NCBI GenBank assembly: GCA_013396755.1
Contig: VWZF01006001.1
Span: 256,400 to 320,399 of the forward strand
Reading direction: 5' to 3'
Length of the DNA stretch: 64,000 nucleotides
From: Sclerurus mexicanus
Taxonomy: Eukaryota > Chordata > Aves > Passeriformes > Furnariidae
Shown here: in pieces, positions 26,151 through 39,165 of the stretch
Layout: each line of letters begins with the position of its first letter
Position numbering within the stretch: position 1 is the stretch's first letter
Translations under genes and position numbers: made by a program
The notes under the pieces: generated by a model
The model's input: the letters and a program-made list of their open reading frames with translations, nothing else
Told to the model about the DNA's origin: nothing
Databases searched by the model: none

Positions 26151-26560
26151 ATTTCTGTCAAAATGTAAACTCTCAAGTTGTAATTGCCACTAATGAGAAC
26201 CCGAAGGTGTATTTTGAACTACAGCATTTTGCATGGCAGCTTTATGCATTGCTGCTATACCACTAGGCTTGTTAAATTATAATTTGAAAAAAATTATACA
26301 ATGGGGTGGAAAACCTAGAGAGTCCCTTTGAGAAGAGACAAAAATAATTAAAACCACAGATTATCATCAATGGAATTGAGCTGTGGTTAATTTAAATCCA
26401 CACTGGGTCATTCTTACACACTGCTTTCCAGAAACTACATAAAAAAGTCAATCTTTATGCTGCAGGGGAACACAGTTAAGATCTCCCTACCTGAGACGTT
26501 TGTTTTAAACTTAATTGCCACGTTTATGAGAATTAAAACATTTACAGTCTACAGCATGTG
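26151..26560. other. AT-rich candidate regulatory block
   Basis: This region carries AACCACA (RUNX-like, about 26353), GTTAAATTATAATTTG and several TAAT-type cores in otherwise unique sequence without a coding frame. Calling it regulatory is inference from motif density. Confidence 0.25.
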
Positions 26561-26884
26561 CATTAAGTGTAGCTGTGACTCCAGCTGGCTTCTTGTCCTC
26601 AATTTAAAATAATTTGCTTCTAAACCATACATTACATCAATACCATTGTACACTAAAACAGCCCTTGCAATATTGAAATGACTTTTACCAGTACAGATTG
26701 ACAGTGAATGCATGTGCTCAGGTATCTTACTGCATAAGCCAGGTGCTTTAGAAAAGGTGATGCTGAAATTAGAAAAGTCTTTTTTTTTTTTTACTTTTTT
26801 TCTCCTGTTACGGTGGATTTGCGACAAGTAACAATTCCTGGCTTTAAAAAGCTGCAAGTCACTGAGTTGTTTTTTGGTGGTACC
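26561..26884. other. Non-genic DNA with a T13 run
   Basis: Thirteen consecutive T lie at 26780-26792, followed by a second T run of seven. A minus-strand frame of 166 codons spans 26549-27049, but its composition changes abruptly from GC-rich to AT-rich and it shows no domain. Confidence 0.55.
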
Positions 26885-27165
26885 TGAATGACGATGACTG
26901 TTCACCACAGCAAGCCCCGGGGGTCGTGCTGGCAGCTCCCCCCCTTGCAAACCCACTGTGTGTGCGCAGCTGCTGCGCAGGCACCGAGAGCTGCCGCATC
27001 CTCCAGCGCTCGCCGTGCTTGCAACCTGCAGAGCAGTATCACAGCACATAGCTCGGACAGATTTCAGACGTGCTCTGTTACCTCCGCGGAGGGTTGGTCG
27101 TAGCTAAAATCAGCAGAAAAGCTTTTAATCAATGTGCTGATAGACACTGCAGCAGCGGAGCGGGC
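26885..27165. promoter_or_regulatory. Moderately CpG-dense patch
   Basis: By eye about 17 CpG dinucleotides lie in roughly 280 bp (for example GCGCTCGCCG and TCCGCGG), well above the surrounding DNA but below a classical CpG island. It could be a weak or alternative promoter, or only a methylation-poor patch. No TATA box or initiator is obvious. Confidence 0.3.
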
Positions 27166-30100
27166 TGGGCTGGGCTGTGCCTCCCTGGGAGAGGATGGAG
27201 CACTCCTGTTCTGTGTCTTCTGTCCTGCAGCACTGGCAGTAAGGAGGGGTGCTGCTGTGCCACTTTAAAATAGGGGGTTTAGAAAAATTAATTGAGAAGC
27301 ACAAATGCAACTAAACCCTAAAATAAGAAACAGGATCTTTTAAACAAAATTAATTTGTCTTCTAGAGAAGAAGCAGTCTTTAGTAGGTATTTTATAAACT
27401 TTTTTTTATGGAAAACGTAGCTTCAAATATTAGTCTGTCTTATCAACCTGTAGAACACTTACCTGTGGGTACTGGATTTGAGTTTAACATCCTTTTTCCT
27501 TTCTTTTCCTTGCCACTTTTAGAAAGTGCAATTTTACCTTCAAATATTTTTGGCCGATGTCCCTCAGCTTGTAGGAATTGTGCTGGCTTTACCCTCTACT
27601 GTTTTGTGGGATCTACTGCTCTGAGGCAATGACCAGCAAATGTTTTGGTTGCTTCTTCTGTGTTTTGTTGGTTTGGTTGGGGATCTTTTGTGGATAATAC
27701 AGGTGTCTCTGGGGTACCCTCCTTCATTCTTATGTAAGCTCAACATGAGTCAAACACCTTATTGGCTAATGAAGTTATAGCCTGAATTTTGTTTGAAAAC
27801 ACGATCCAAATCATGCAGTCTTGGAAAACAGTTTGAACAGTATCTTTAGTAAGGGTTGGACTAGAACACTTACAAAGCGTTTCCTTTTAAAATAACTGCT
27901 TTAAAGTTGTTTGATGTTATACATGCACTAAACAGAAGGCTTAATTTACAATGATATAGGTGGTCTCCTGTGTGCTGACTTTTAATTGCACTTGTTCCTT
28001 CCTAACCATTTCTAACTGAAATACATGCTTCACTTGAAATTACGTGTGTACACCAGAAGTCTGTTTGCTGGTGAAACATGGCATACTGCATTCATGTATC
28101 ATTCTACAAATCATTTACAGCAATCTGCAGGCTTTATGAGTTAAATATAGACTTAGTGTCCTATCTTGCTAGTCAGTATAGCCACTAACACAATCCATGG
28201 CAGAGGAGATAGGGTATGAAGTACTGCTGTCTGCTTTAAGGAAAATAAATTCATGTGAGCATTCATCTATAAAAGGTGATATTTAAACCTAGTTTTATGG
28301 CCAAACTTGCAGGATGAATTACTGCTGAAAGTACGAGTTACATCCTAGGAATAAAAAAAGGTAATCATGACCCATGATGCAATAGTACTGTGGAGCCCAG
28401 CTGGGAACACAGAGGATGCTGCACTGCATCTTCTGGGATTGCTTGTCCATTCACCTCTCTGTCAGCTGGACTCAGTGGGGGAACTTTACTGGTCTCAGTG
28501 TGTTGCTCATCCATAATAGCAAATACAGATATTAATTTTTATTTTTTTACAGATAACATGATCTAATTTTACTATAAAACCCTACTATGTGTAAACTGCT
28601 TCACTGATACTTCCTTGCAGTTTGAGAACACTCTGGCCAGTGACCAGTCTGTTGTGGGACTTATGTTAGAGAAGCAGTAATGGTACAGAGATCCTTTTAT
28701 GGACCCAGGCATAGGCTTATTTCTCTTAAATAAATTAGCGAAAGTCCATAGCATTTTTATTTTATCATGCAACTATTAATAAATAAGTTCTGATAGCTTC
28801 ACACGTGGGCATAAATTTTTTTATATGCTTAATGCATTTTTGAAGTTATGATCTATGCAGTTTAGAAGCAAATGTGAACAGAACCTAAGTAAACCCTGTC
28901 GGGTCCAGTCCCATCAGTATGTGGCATGATCTGAAGGGGCATTTTTCCAAAGCAAACACAGAGAGATGTCACAATACGTGTGGAAGGAAGGCTGTAAGGT
29001 GCAAATGCACACCTACAAACCTCACGGTTGTTGCAGTTGCCCAGCGTGGGGATTAGGCAATAATGACCTAACTGCTTAGCAGAGATTGGAAGAGTTTAAC
29101 AAACTGCAGACGCCTGGCCAGAACGTTCTGCTATAAAAAAGTCAAGAGGCTGAGTACATGATGGTGAATCAGAAGTTTGAAGTTTGAATCAGAAACTGGC
29201 AAGCAAGTTTTTTAACCCATGCACTAAGTTGGGAACACCCTTTAATGCTGCGTTACTATCTTAAAATACTTATCTTTATAGGATCTTTCCATTCTACCTC
29301 TACTGCCCCGGAAACCTGTCACACTGAGCACACCTCTATCTTCAGATAAAAAGGCTTTTTCAGCTCAGCAAGTTGTGGTTGGTTGAGATAATGCAAAGTT
29401 TTGATGGCAGTAAAATAGCCTTAGCACAAATGAAAGAGACTTCTGCCAGGAATCTTCATCAAGTGTTAGTACCTGTCGCAAATTTTCCACCAAGTGCAAT
29501 ACTTTCAAGGAGACCACTTTAGAATGAGGAGGAGTTGGATGTAGGTTAAAGCAGAACTGTCTCTTCTCAGTGTGGGTGTGCCTAGAGATAAAAGATTGGA
29601 ATCAAAAATCCACACTCTGTGAACAGCTATCTTAAAACAGCTTTTCCTTAAGATAGTGGTAAAACTCTGCCAAGAGCTATTTATCCTGGTGCTCTGAGTG
29701 CTCTTAAATTAATATCAAGAGCTATAGGGATCTGAAACATGGCATGCGTTGTTACACATTTGAGGGGTGGATAAAGTCTAGTTCTTTTTCCCTTTGTCTG
29801 TCTTTGGGTTCATAACAGTTTTCCAAAAACTTTCAGCCATCTCAAGAAGCTGACTCAAGAGTGTGAAAATGCTGGCTCAGTCACTGCTCTCTGAAGTACT
29901 TAGTGCTTGAGAAGGGCAGAGGTGCCACAGGGGGTGAGTGTGCTCACCTTGGTAAGCCAGTCCCTCTGCCAGGGTCAGGCTCAGTATCTGCTGATGACGT
30001 TCTGAGACTCCAGGAAAAGTGCTCTACCTTCTGATCAATAGTTTCAATCAATTTTAATTGCTGAAGAAGGCAGTTTGGTAGCTCAACTAGGAACCATATC

Positions 30101-30241
30101 TCAAGTCAATTTTAGAACTTTGGCATGAACAGAGGAATTTTAACCTGATGGTCTTCGAAAATGATAAAGGTAGATTTAATTGTTGCACAGATGTATTCAA
30201 ACATCAAATTACAATCAATCATTAGTTCATGGATTTTTGTA
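27166..30241. other. AT-rich non-genic DNA
   Basis: No gene or repeat family recognised. CTGGG units repeat briefly around 27165-27180. A segment at 29819-29932 sits between a good acceptor and a GTGAGT donor, but all three frames are interrupted by stops. Confidence 0.6.
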
Positions 30242-30281
30242 CTTCAGTATATTTCCATGGATATATGGAAGTATACTGAAG
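30242..30281. repeat. 40-nt inverted repeat (hairpin)
   Basis: CTTCAGTATATTTCCAT on the left is mirrored by ATGGAAGTATACTGAAG on the right. That gives 17-bp arms with a single mismatch and a 6-nt loop (GGATAT). Pairing does not extend well beyond the arms: a few more bases could pair only across an unequal internal loop of 11 nt. The stem is shorter than a usual microRNA precursor. Confidence 0.8.
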
Positions 30282-33200
30282 ATGAATGCCTTTTAATGGC
30301 AGATGCTTAGATCCATTACTATAGGAAAATATCTTACAGATCAGTAAATTATATATTTTATTAGTTCTTCTTCCTATCTATGCCAAATAATCAATTGCCT
30401 TTTATGATTTAACCTTGGATGTGTAAGAATTCCCTGACAGAGTGCATGTGTACAAAGGGGACTTGACGTGGTAAATGCTTTGGTAGTTCTTGTGCAGTAC
30501 ATGATCACAGCCTGGCAGAAAACAGAAGCAATACAGGTGGAGTTGCATCCTGTTTACCACAGGATTTACCACAAGAAAAAACCTTTTTTTTAAATGTATG
30601 AATATATGTTAATATATATTTAATATTTGTAGGGTGATGGAGAATTTTCAGATATGCAGTTCCCATGTTATTGCATGGTCTGTATACTTTCAAAAGACTT
30701 AGAGTCCAGGAAGAGTTTATGCCACATATATAGAACCAAGACATTCTAACCAAACTTATCTGTAAGAGCAGTTGTCTGCAATTTGTTCACCTCCATTTTC
30801 TGAGGCTGAAATCTAAACTGACTAGTCATACATGTCCTGAGGAAGTAGAATTACATCTTGCATCTCCCTGGGTTTATAGAGTTCAGAAGGTTGATTATAT
30901 GTTTTCAATAGCAATTTTCCAGACCAGTAGTTTACTGTATCAATTACTGGGTGCTGGGAGATGTGCAAAAGTTCCTATTGCACAGATGTACAGCAGATAT
31001 GATATCCTAATGTAGCAGTTTCAGAACTATCTTGGAGTTTTTTCTTGCTTCATTTTCGATTTTTCAGGCTTCTGTACCGAGCATCTGGGCTGTTACTTCA
31101 GAGATGCTGATCATTAATTTGACTTTTCCTATCTAAGCAATAAAGCAGTGAGAATACGCAATGTTAGGGTACTTAAAAGAGTACATTAAAGTGAAATGAT
31201 ACTCAGTGGTAGCAAATCTGGTAAATTATTTAAAACGGAGAAGATAATCTAGAGATCTATGGAAAATAGTTTTTCTCTGAGGCAAATCTATAAGGCTGTA
31301 GGGAAAGGAACCAAGTCAAGGTGCTGAGATCTAAAATAGCAGAAAAGCAGAATATAGAAGCAAAGCACTTAAATCCTCTGATCCAATTCTCCACAGGAGC
31401 TGTGCAAAATGGCCTTTGCTCTAAAGAGTGCACATAATACCTACTCCAGCTCTTGCCATACACTGCAGCCCACAAAGCCCCCTTCCAGAACTGTAACAAA
31501 CCTAAATTTGGGAGGAAAAGGCCAAAAGCCAAACTATGTGTCACAGGAGGAGAACAACATAAAACCTAATGTTTTGCTCCTGAGATGGCTGGGGGGAAAG
31601 CTAAATAGAACCACAGATGATCCTAAGATTATGACTGTCCACCAAAGCAAAAGCCCCTTTTCTGAAGCGTGAAGTGATTCAATGGATAGGTAAATAAAGT
31701 CCAGATGTGAAATAATGAAGAACAATTATTTTTCTTTACAAGGGACACTGCGCTCTGCTATTCATCAACCTGGACAGACAGGAAGCCTTAGTTCTAAAGA
31801 AAGCAGGGAAGGAACTAGCAAAACAATTTGATGTCTTTGTGTCATGCTCAACTTCTTTTTCCATCAATTATCTGCAAATAGATTGAATCTAAATCTTGCT
31901 GCTTGTTCTGCATAACTACCATAAGATAACAAAGATAAGTTCAGTCCTCAGACCTTTCTCATCTCAGATCCTGTAGCTTACTCTTTATCTTGATGAATCT
32001 TATTTAACAACGCTCTCCCTTTAGCTCTTCAGGATGCTACATGTGTATAGTGGGTGATAATGAAAAGAAACACAGTGTTTGCTTCTGTAATGTATGCCAT
32101 AATTTACATGAACTTGTCATTATCTGAGCGTAAAGGATGTGTGGAAAAGTTTGTGCTGTTCTAGCTGTCCTTTACTCAGTAATTAAGAGTGCGCTGATAC
32201 AGATGTATTGTAGACAGATATTATCCAAGTCCTGACAGAGAACCAAAATTATTCATCTAATCTATCATCATGGCCATCTTGAATACTAACTAGAGCAGAA
32301 TTGTCAAAAGACACTTGTCCTGCTCTCCTGCGAGGGAACATCTTTTCTGGCAGATCTTGTCTTTCATGTGGACCATGAATCCCTCCTGCTTCAGTTTGCG
32401 TTTTTCTGGCCATGAAAAATCACAGAACTGTAAATGTGTTCATCTTTTCTTCTTTCCATTCTCTGTTGAGTTTATTTTTATAGAAAAGTCTTTCATGACT
32501 TTGTTAACATGCTTTTCTTGGCAGTATAATTCTTAAAGCTGACTTTTTTTTTTTTTGAACACGTACAATTCTATCAGTCCTTCACTTCTGCCCACGGGGT
32601 AGAGAGTGGAAGACCTAATTCTGTTCTTGGTATTTAGAGTTGATTCCACTGACTTCAAAGGAGTTTGTTCTTACTTATGCTGTGGATATAATAGCACACT
32701 CAGGCTGTATAATAGACAGTAATGTGGTGTTTTTGCATAGCTTTAGTTAGTTCTGCTCTGGGATCTGTTCCCAGTGACTTCGCACACACCGTGAGCATCT
32801 GGGGGAGAGAGAGTTTGACCCTGAACTGGGGAAATGATTCAAACTACCACAACTACTCCATGGGAAATTTTATCACACCCCAGGGTATGGAGCTTGTCAT
32901 TGTGGAGCTGTGTGCTTTGTAACCTCAGCGAGACACCAAAATTTATGAACTTGGCAAGCATTTCCAGTATTTCTGCCAACCCTTCTTCATTATGGAGGGG
33001 GCAGGATCTGTTGCGTATTTCAGCAGTACTGGCCAAGTGATCTACTTGGGGTTCAATTAGTTGGTCTTAAATTCCTGTAGTGCTGCTCCGGTCCCTGGTG
33101 ATAACTCAATTTTTAATACAGTGTTTTGTTTCTATATTAGATTTTAATAAATTAGTGCTCAAGTTGTAGTGTTGATTTCAAAACTTCCCGATTCTCATGT

Positions 33201-33442
33201 ATTTTGAAGGTAAAAGCTGAGGAATCATAGTGGTTTATAATTCATCATATCTAGGACAATTTGAATGACAATGCAACTGACCAGAAATCAGGAATATTAA
33301 ATGTAGCCAAAACTGAGCTCTCTGCCAAAGGTCACAGGTATAGTGGACTAGACCATCTCAGCAGAAAGACTGAGCATTTAACCACAGATAAAGAAGGTAT
33401 TTCTTTGCTAAGTTCACTTCAGAAGTTTTCCAAAACTCTTAC
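30282..33442. other. AT-rich non-genic DNA
   Basis: No gene recognised. Thirteen T lie at 32544-32556. An AT-alternating stretch lies near 30595-30630. Frames at 31257-31544 and 31409-31672 overlap on opposite strands and have no recognisable domain. Confidence 0.6.
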
Positions 33443-33498
33443 CTGAAATTTGTGGAGGGCACAGGCTGAGGCAGATACCCAGGATGGAAAACTTCAGC
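33443..33498 (-). other. Exon-like segment, minus strand (56 nt)
   Basis: On the minus strand a pyrimidine-rich acceptor (ending TTCTGCTAG) precedes 56 nt that end in TTTCAG followed by GTAAGAG, a strong donor. Two of three frames are open. The first frame encodes AEVFHPGYLPQPVPSTNF. I know no matching protein. It would be phase-compatible with 38746-38790 and 52731-52785. Chance occurrence is quite possible. Confidence 0.15.
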
Positions 33499-36400
33499 CT
33501 AGCAGAATGACAAACTGCATAAGAGTGGGTCACACACGGGGATGTTTCAGGCTGCTTGAAGTCCGTGTAGCACTTCCACCTCTACCCAAAGTTAATGCAG
33601 ACGTCATTCCTGTTCTATAAATAAAAACTGCTGTCTTTACACATATATTTTTAATAACATAGCTAAAAGTTTGAACAACTTCTGCTCTAGAAAACATATC
33701 ATTTTAGGATGATGGTCCAAAATGTCAGATGTCAAATTTTGGGAGATGCTTTCCCATCAAAGCCATTTGGGCTCATTTGCCAACAATCTGGGCAGTTCCC
33801 CTGGCAGCTTGAATGTCCCTCTAGGTCATTAGCATGGACAGGTTGCTAATAAGCTTTCTGGGCTGCTTTATTCTCCTGACACCATTTTTACCTTATTTTG
33901 TACTCTGAAGAACAAAGGCATTTGAGTTCTGCTCGTGTATAAGCCCTTGCATAAATTCATTGACAAGATTTCCTTGCAGCTCTTCTCCTTGATTGTAAAA
34001 GCATGATTGCTCTTGTTGTGAGTTATGTTTTCAGAATACTAAATAAGTTTGGGATAACACACACCTCTCAAAGTATCCTGAGATCTATTATTCTTTGAAT
34101 TTGAAGAAACAAGGCAGAATTTTTCATTTATAATGGTGCATTCTTAGGTGCAAGCCTTTCACAGTAATAATTTCTGCTAAAATGTGTAAATCCTCAATGC
34201 GTGGTATGTTGAGTATCCTTTAACTAACGAATACACATCACACTGCCTTTTATTCTATGAATGTCCATAATGTGGGTTTTGTTTTGTTCTATTGCTCTCA
34301 GTCTTTTTATTTAACCTTATTTTTAAATCCCTATGTGCTAAGTCAGGCCCTGGCAATGACATAATGATGTCTTGACACCTTGTGAGAGCTTTAGGATGTA
34401 GAACATGGTGCCAACCAACATCCCCTGTGGTTTAGAATAATGCTGTTCTGCCTGTGGTGCTTTACTGTAACACCTCTTTATGGTCTGTGCAATTCTTGTA
34501 AGGCTTTAAAAATACCAATCAAATATTAATGACAGAATTCTGACGTTGCTTTAAATAGATAAATCAATAAGACCAATGCTACGGTGCTCTGGAATGGTTT
34601 CACTTCAGCAAAAGTGTGATTTTGATTTTCTTTTTTTCTGCAAACGATGGGGCGTGAGTGATGCCAGACATAACCCTGACAGGGCAAGGAGGGGCAGTGG
34701 CAGAGGGCACTGGGGGGGTGGGCGCTGCAGCACGACGGGCACGGCTGGCACTTCCACACTGTCTCATCCTGCCCTGGGCACGGAACAGCCGATGCAGCCT
34801 GTGGCTCCCATCAGTTCCCTATTTTGTCCCACCTGAACATCATCCTCTCTTTCGTTATAACTTACAGTGATAGTTTTATAAAGGTTTTAATTGCTGGTGG
34901 TGCCCCAGGAGGCTCAGGGCTCCACTGTCCCCTTCCTTGGAGCAGGCACAGGGTGACCTGGCCTGGTGGGCTCAACCCAGTTTGTGCTAAGCAGGCTAGA
35001 AAATAAATTCATGTGATACATTCCTAGTGTACATCAACAGTTCATGTGTACCCGTGAAAACTGGCTTTGATGGTAACTGGATAATTTCAAATTGAAGTTC
35101 TGAAATAACTGTTTAAAGCTGCTGCTCAGCTCCGTGCAAACAAAACAGCATTGCTGTTCCACGGTCAGCCGCTGTGTGAGGTATTGACTGCTGGGCTCTT
35201 TCTAGTGCGTGAAAAAAGCGTGATGAAAAAGAATTTCTCATTTGCACAGGGGTGCTTCTTGGTCTAGTTAGGGCACGAATAATTATGTTTTCTGAAAGAA
35301 ATACCGGTAGGCAGTGCAGCTGGTAGCGGGAAAGGTCTGTGATGATGCTGGTTTGTGCACAGGAACCCGCACTGGGACATGTGCTTTTTCTCTTATAGCT
35401 TGGCATTATTCTGTTCTTCCAGGCCAGAGAAAGAACCTGTTAAATTATTCCTGAAAAAGTGTTTTGTTTCATTTTTTTTCTTCAGAAAATGCAATTTCTC
35501 TATCAGAATGGTCTAAAAATCTTTGGGTTTTTTGTTGATTTGTTTTTAATAACTTCAAGGAACTTTGGCAAACTCTATGCTTGATTTGTAATTTTAAGAT
35601 CTTACTATATAGGTTGTGGCATAATTCACAGTGTAAAGGGAGAGGGAAGCAACATCAGAATGAAGTATTTGGAGAGCTTTTATGAGAAAAGCAATTTGAA
35701 GATTTTAATTTTGTAAAATTTTAATTTTATATCCCCAAGGTAGTCCATCTCCAAGTTTTCAGTGCAGGCTGTGACCAGCTCTAGCTCCATTCCTGAGCCT
35801 TCATTTAAGCCATCTGGGATTCACGGAGGGAAGAGGAACCTATAAATTATCACTGTATGGGGAGCAGTAGTCTTAGAAAACTGAGTTTTCTCTAAAGGAT
35901 TTTCACACTGTAAAATATTTGGATGTGATTATTAAACTTTTAGCAAGAACTATAAGGGCAGTCCCTAGAGCCTGTGCACGTCGTGCTGTGCCATTTCTGT
36001 GCCAGCGGATGTGGGTTCAGCTCCCGTGCCCTGCTCCAGGAGCTGCTTAGGAGGCCTTGGTTGGCAGCAGCTGCTGCTTTGCTTTTCTGAACTCCTGTGA
36101 GTTTGGGGGATGGCATTTAATCTTCAGTGCTTCCAGAGGAGCATCAAGTGGCAAAAGCTGCTCTCAGAGCCAACATTTCTTCCTGCTATTTTCTTTTCCT
36201 GCCTTGATTACAAGTCGCTTGCTAGGAAAAGCAGGGGGGCAACCTTGGCTGCAGTGCCTGTGGGTTGACAGTTCAGGATCCAGACACAACGGACAGAGGC
36301 AAACAGCAGGATTCTGGCCCATGAAGGGATTTTCTTGGAAGAATCCCATGGGATACAACCTATGTGTTTGAGCTGAGCTTTTGACACAGCCATGTCCAGT

Positions 36401-38745
36401 TAGGCAAGTGTGGAATTAGGAAGTCATTTTAGATTGCAAAGACTTTGATTAGAAAACTTTGAGTGCACTGATGACATTTGATTGGAAAATGAAGTAATTA
36501 AGAAAATTTATCTATTTGCTAGTTCTTCAGAGACTCAAGGTGTATGGATAAATGACAAAGCTTTTAGTGTACTCAGATATTACTTTGAAACGCTGGCATT
36601 GCAAATCTCACTTGGCTGCCTTTATAATGACTTTATTTTTCATTACTGGAATTATGAAAAGGTTCTAATGCATGCATCTATCAGGTCTTGAGTTCCAAGC
36701 AACTTGCAAGGAGAGAGGATATCTCTGGGCTCAGATAAAGCCACAATCTTATTAGAGTTGTCTAGAAATAGCTTATCTGCTATTCTTAACTACTGGCTGC
36801 AGAGAATGTAAAAATAATTGTCCTGCTGTTGAAGGTGTCCATGATCTAATCACCTGTTGTAATTTATTAGGGATACCATATCTATATTAATCTGAGACTA
36901 TATCCTACAAATACTACTTCTTCAGAAAGATAAAGGAAGATCTATGATATATTGGTCAAATTTCCCCTTTATATCTTTAGCTGCTGTTGTAGTTCACATG
37001 GGAGAAATCACAGCAAACAGAGGGGGGAAAAGCTACCCACAGAGTACTGTGTTAGATCATGAACACTTGTCTCAGAGGAGAATAGGTGAAAAAAGATTGT
37101 TTAGGATAAAAATCAGTTGGAACAAAACCACACAGTAGTTAAAGAAACTAAAGGCTGTGTCTTCTCGTTGCACTCCTGTCCCTCTGTAGGGTTGCCCACA
37201 TTCTTCTCAAGACCCACATGGGTTTTGCTCAAGACTTGCACTGTTGTAGAGTTGTCATCCCTGTTGGGTTTCATCGCATTTGGTTTTGGCGTAGGTGGTT
37301 GGGGTATTTTTAATTTAACTGTTGTTGCTTGACTAATTTGAGTAGTGGCAGAAAGCCTGAACTTTTCGGTCAACAAGAATACATACCTGGGGTAGTGCCT
37401 GTTAACCATGACATGGGGGAAAAGTAGTAAACACTTACTAGTCTTCTGTTGTGTGCTTTCCTCCTATCTTTGTCTGCAGAGTCTGTCTCTGCTTGTGTGG
37501 CTGTTGTGGTTGGTTTTCCTTTATTTTCCATTTCCTGGACAGTTCATTGTTTACGTGCACAGAGAGATTTTCTCAGCCACCTTCCTTTTTCAGTGAAATG
37601 GAATGTCCAGTTCTATTATCTGCTCCAGCTTTGACCACAGACAACTATTGTTCAAGATCCTTTGCTTGATATTGCTCGTATCTAATGCTGTGAAGACATC
37701 ACTTGTGCTTGTGAAAATACTGAAATCTCCAAAGTTGATGCTTCTCTTTCTTTACTGTTGGCTGGCTGGGGCAAACAGCAATTGTGCTGCTAACTGTAAT
37801 TTAAAGTTTGTATTAAAAGGTCCAACATAGGCAGGAAAAACACTTGCTGCATGTGTGTAGAAAAGCATGTGTTTCAGGCAGGGAGAAAAATAAAAGTGCA
37901 CGTCTCTGAAGCTGCTCTGAAGCATTATTTGCTAATGCTTGATATGGTTGATACGATATGGTTTTCCACGTTCTATAACATTCCAGGCAATTCTCTGGTC
38001 TCAGTGTGCTCCCTGGGACACAGCACAGAAGAGCTTCCACGCTTTTTATGTCTACAGTGCTTCAAGTAATAATAATAATTTAAGAAAAAAGAATACACGT
38101 GTGGGTTTATGTATTGCAAACATGCATGTGAGAAACTCCATGTCTCCTCAATGTACTTAGTGGGAATAATTATATGGGCTCCAGTCCTGATTGCATAGTG
38201 TTTGTACCCATAAAGATAATTATTCCTATGAGTCATCTCACTCTCATCATTGATGCTAAACCATTCCAAGGTAGCTAATTAGGGGGAAAAAAGAGTTTGT
38301 CCTTGTATTCCCTCCACACAGGAGAACCTTTCTACGGATGTTTATTTTCCTTTGCATTTAGAGAAAAAAAAGAGAACTCAGGAAGCTGAAATATACGTGG
38401 GATAATCTCAGGCTGATAGTTTGCTTCCAGCAGATTAGCACTGGAAATAATAGATGTTGCAGTAAGGAATGATGCTCCACTTCATGTGGTTTTGAGTCCT
38501 ATTCAGCTCAATAAAAGTGAAGGAATTATAGAGTACTTTAGAGTATTGCAGCATTTTGTTTTGCAGCATCTTTTCCTGTTTTAGCAAACGGCAGATAATT
38601 CTGGGGTAGTGCTGAATTTTAATTACTTTCATGGTCAGTGATGACTTGCTGGTGTTGCAAAGTAGTGAGTTATGTTGCACAGTGGGGGTCATATATAACA
38701 GAGATGAAAGTCTGAAGGAAAACTTCAAATTGTTTTCTCTCTTAC
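33499..38745. other. AT-rich non-genic DNA
   Basis: No gene recognised. GC-richer patches lie at about 34640-34800 and 35950-36060. At 37200-37330 the plus strand is rich in T and G, so the minus strand reads as an A/C-rich proline-containing frame (37113-37409) with no known domain. Short TAA repeats are at about 38069-38081. Confidence 0.6.
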
Positions 38746-38790
38746 CTGCTGCATTGCAATGTTGTCCCCTCTTCTTGTGAATGGGTTCAG
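38746..38790 (-). other. Exon-like segment, minus strand (45 nt)
   Basis: On the minus strand CAAACCCAG precedes 45 nt ending GCAGCAG followed by GTAAGAG, a strong donor. The first frame is open (LNPFTRRGDNIAMQQ) and its length is a multiple of three. The acceptor pyrimidine tract is only moderate. No known protein is recognised. Confidence 0.15.
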
Positions 38791-39146
38791 CTGGGTTTGA
38801 AATCAGTCTTGTCCTATTCCAGTCACATTCATCCTTTCTTTAAAAAAACCACTGGGATATATTGAAAAATGTATACGATTTAACTAGGACTAACCTGGAT
38901 AAACCGTTTTTCTTATTGTGACTTACCACTGAGATTTTCCCTGACTGTTTTATCTTGTAAGTTATGATGGCTGTTTCTGTACAGCCTGGGGTTTAATTCA
39001 TTAACAAGGTTTGAGTGTCTATAACCTGTCCAGCACTGGAGACTCCAGGATGTGATGGACAGAAATCTTGGCAAGTGCTTTGACAGCAAATACAGAGCTC
39101 TGGTATCCTCCTTAGAAGCAGAAACCATCTCTTTTTTGGTAACTGT
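38791..39146. other. Non-genic DNA
   Basis: Nothing recognisable. Short frames only. Confidence 0.6.
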
Positions 39147-39165
39147 ATCGTAGAATCATAGTGCT
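39147..39165 (-). mobile_element. Possible CR1 3'-terminal stub, antisense
   Basis: ATCGTAGAATCATAG resembles the reverse complement of the CR1 terminal ATTCTATGATTCTA repeats. It is only about 15 to 19 bp, with no upstream CR1 sequence after it, so it may be a coincidence or an extremely truncated copy. Confidence 0.3.

Noticed and set aside
26549..27049. 166-codon minus-strand frame
   Set aside because: It spans a CpG-dense patch, a T13 run and an AT-rich block, with abrupt composition changes and no domain.
29819..29932. Plus-strand segment between a good acceptor and GTGAGT
   Set aside because: All frames have stops and nothing else supports transcription.
36000..36035. GGTTCAGCTCC, resembling a tRNA B box
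   Set aside because: No A box, no acceptor-stem pairing and no cloverleaf could be found around it.
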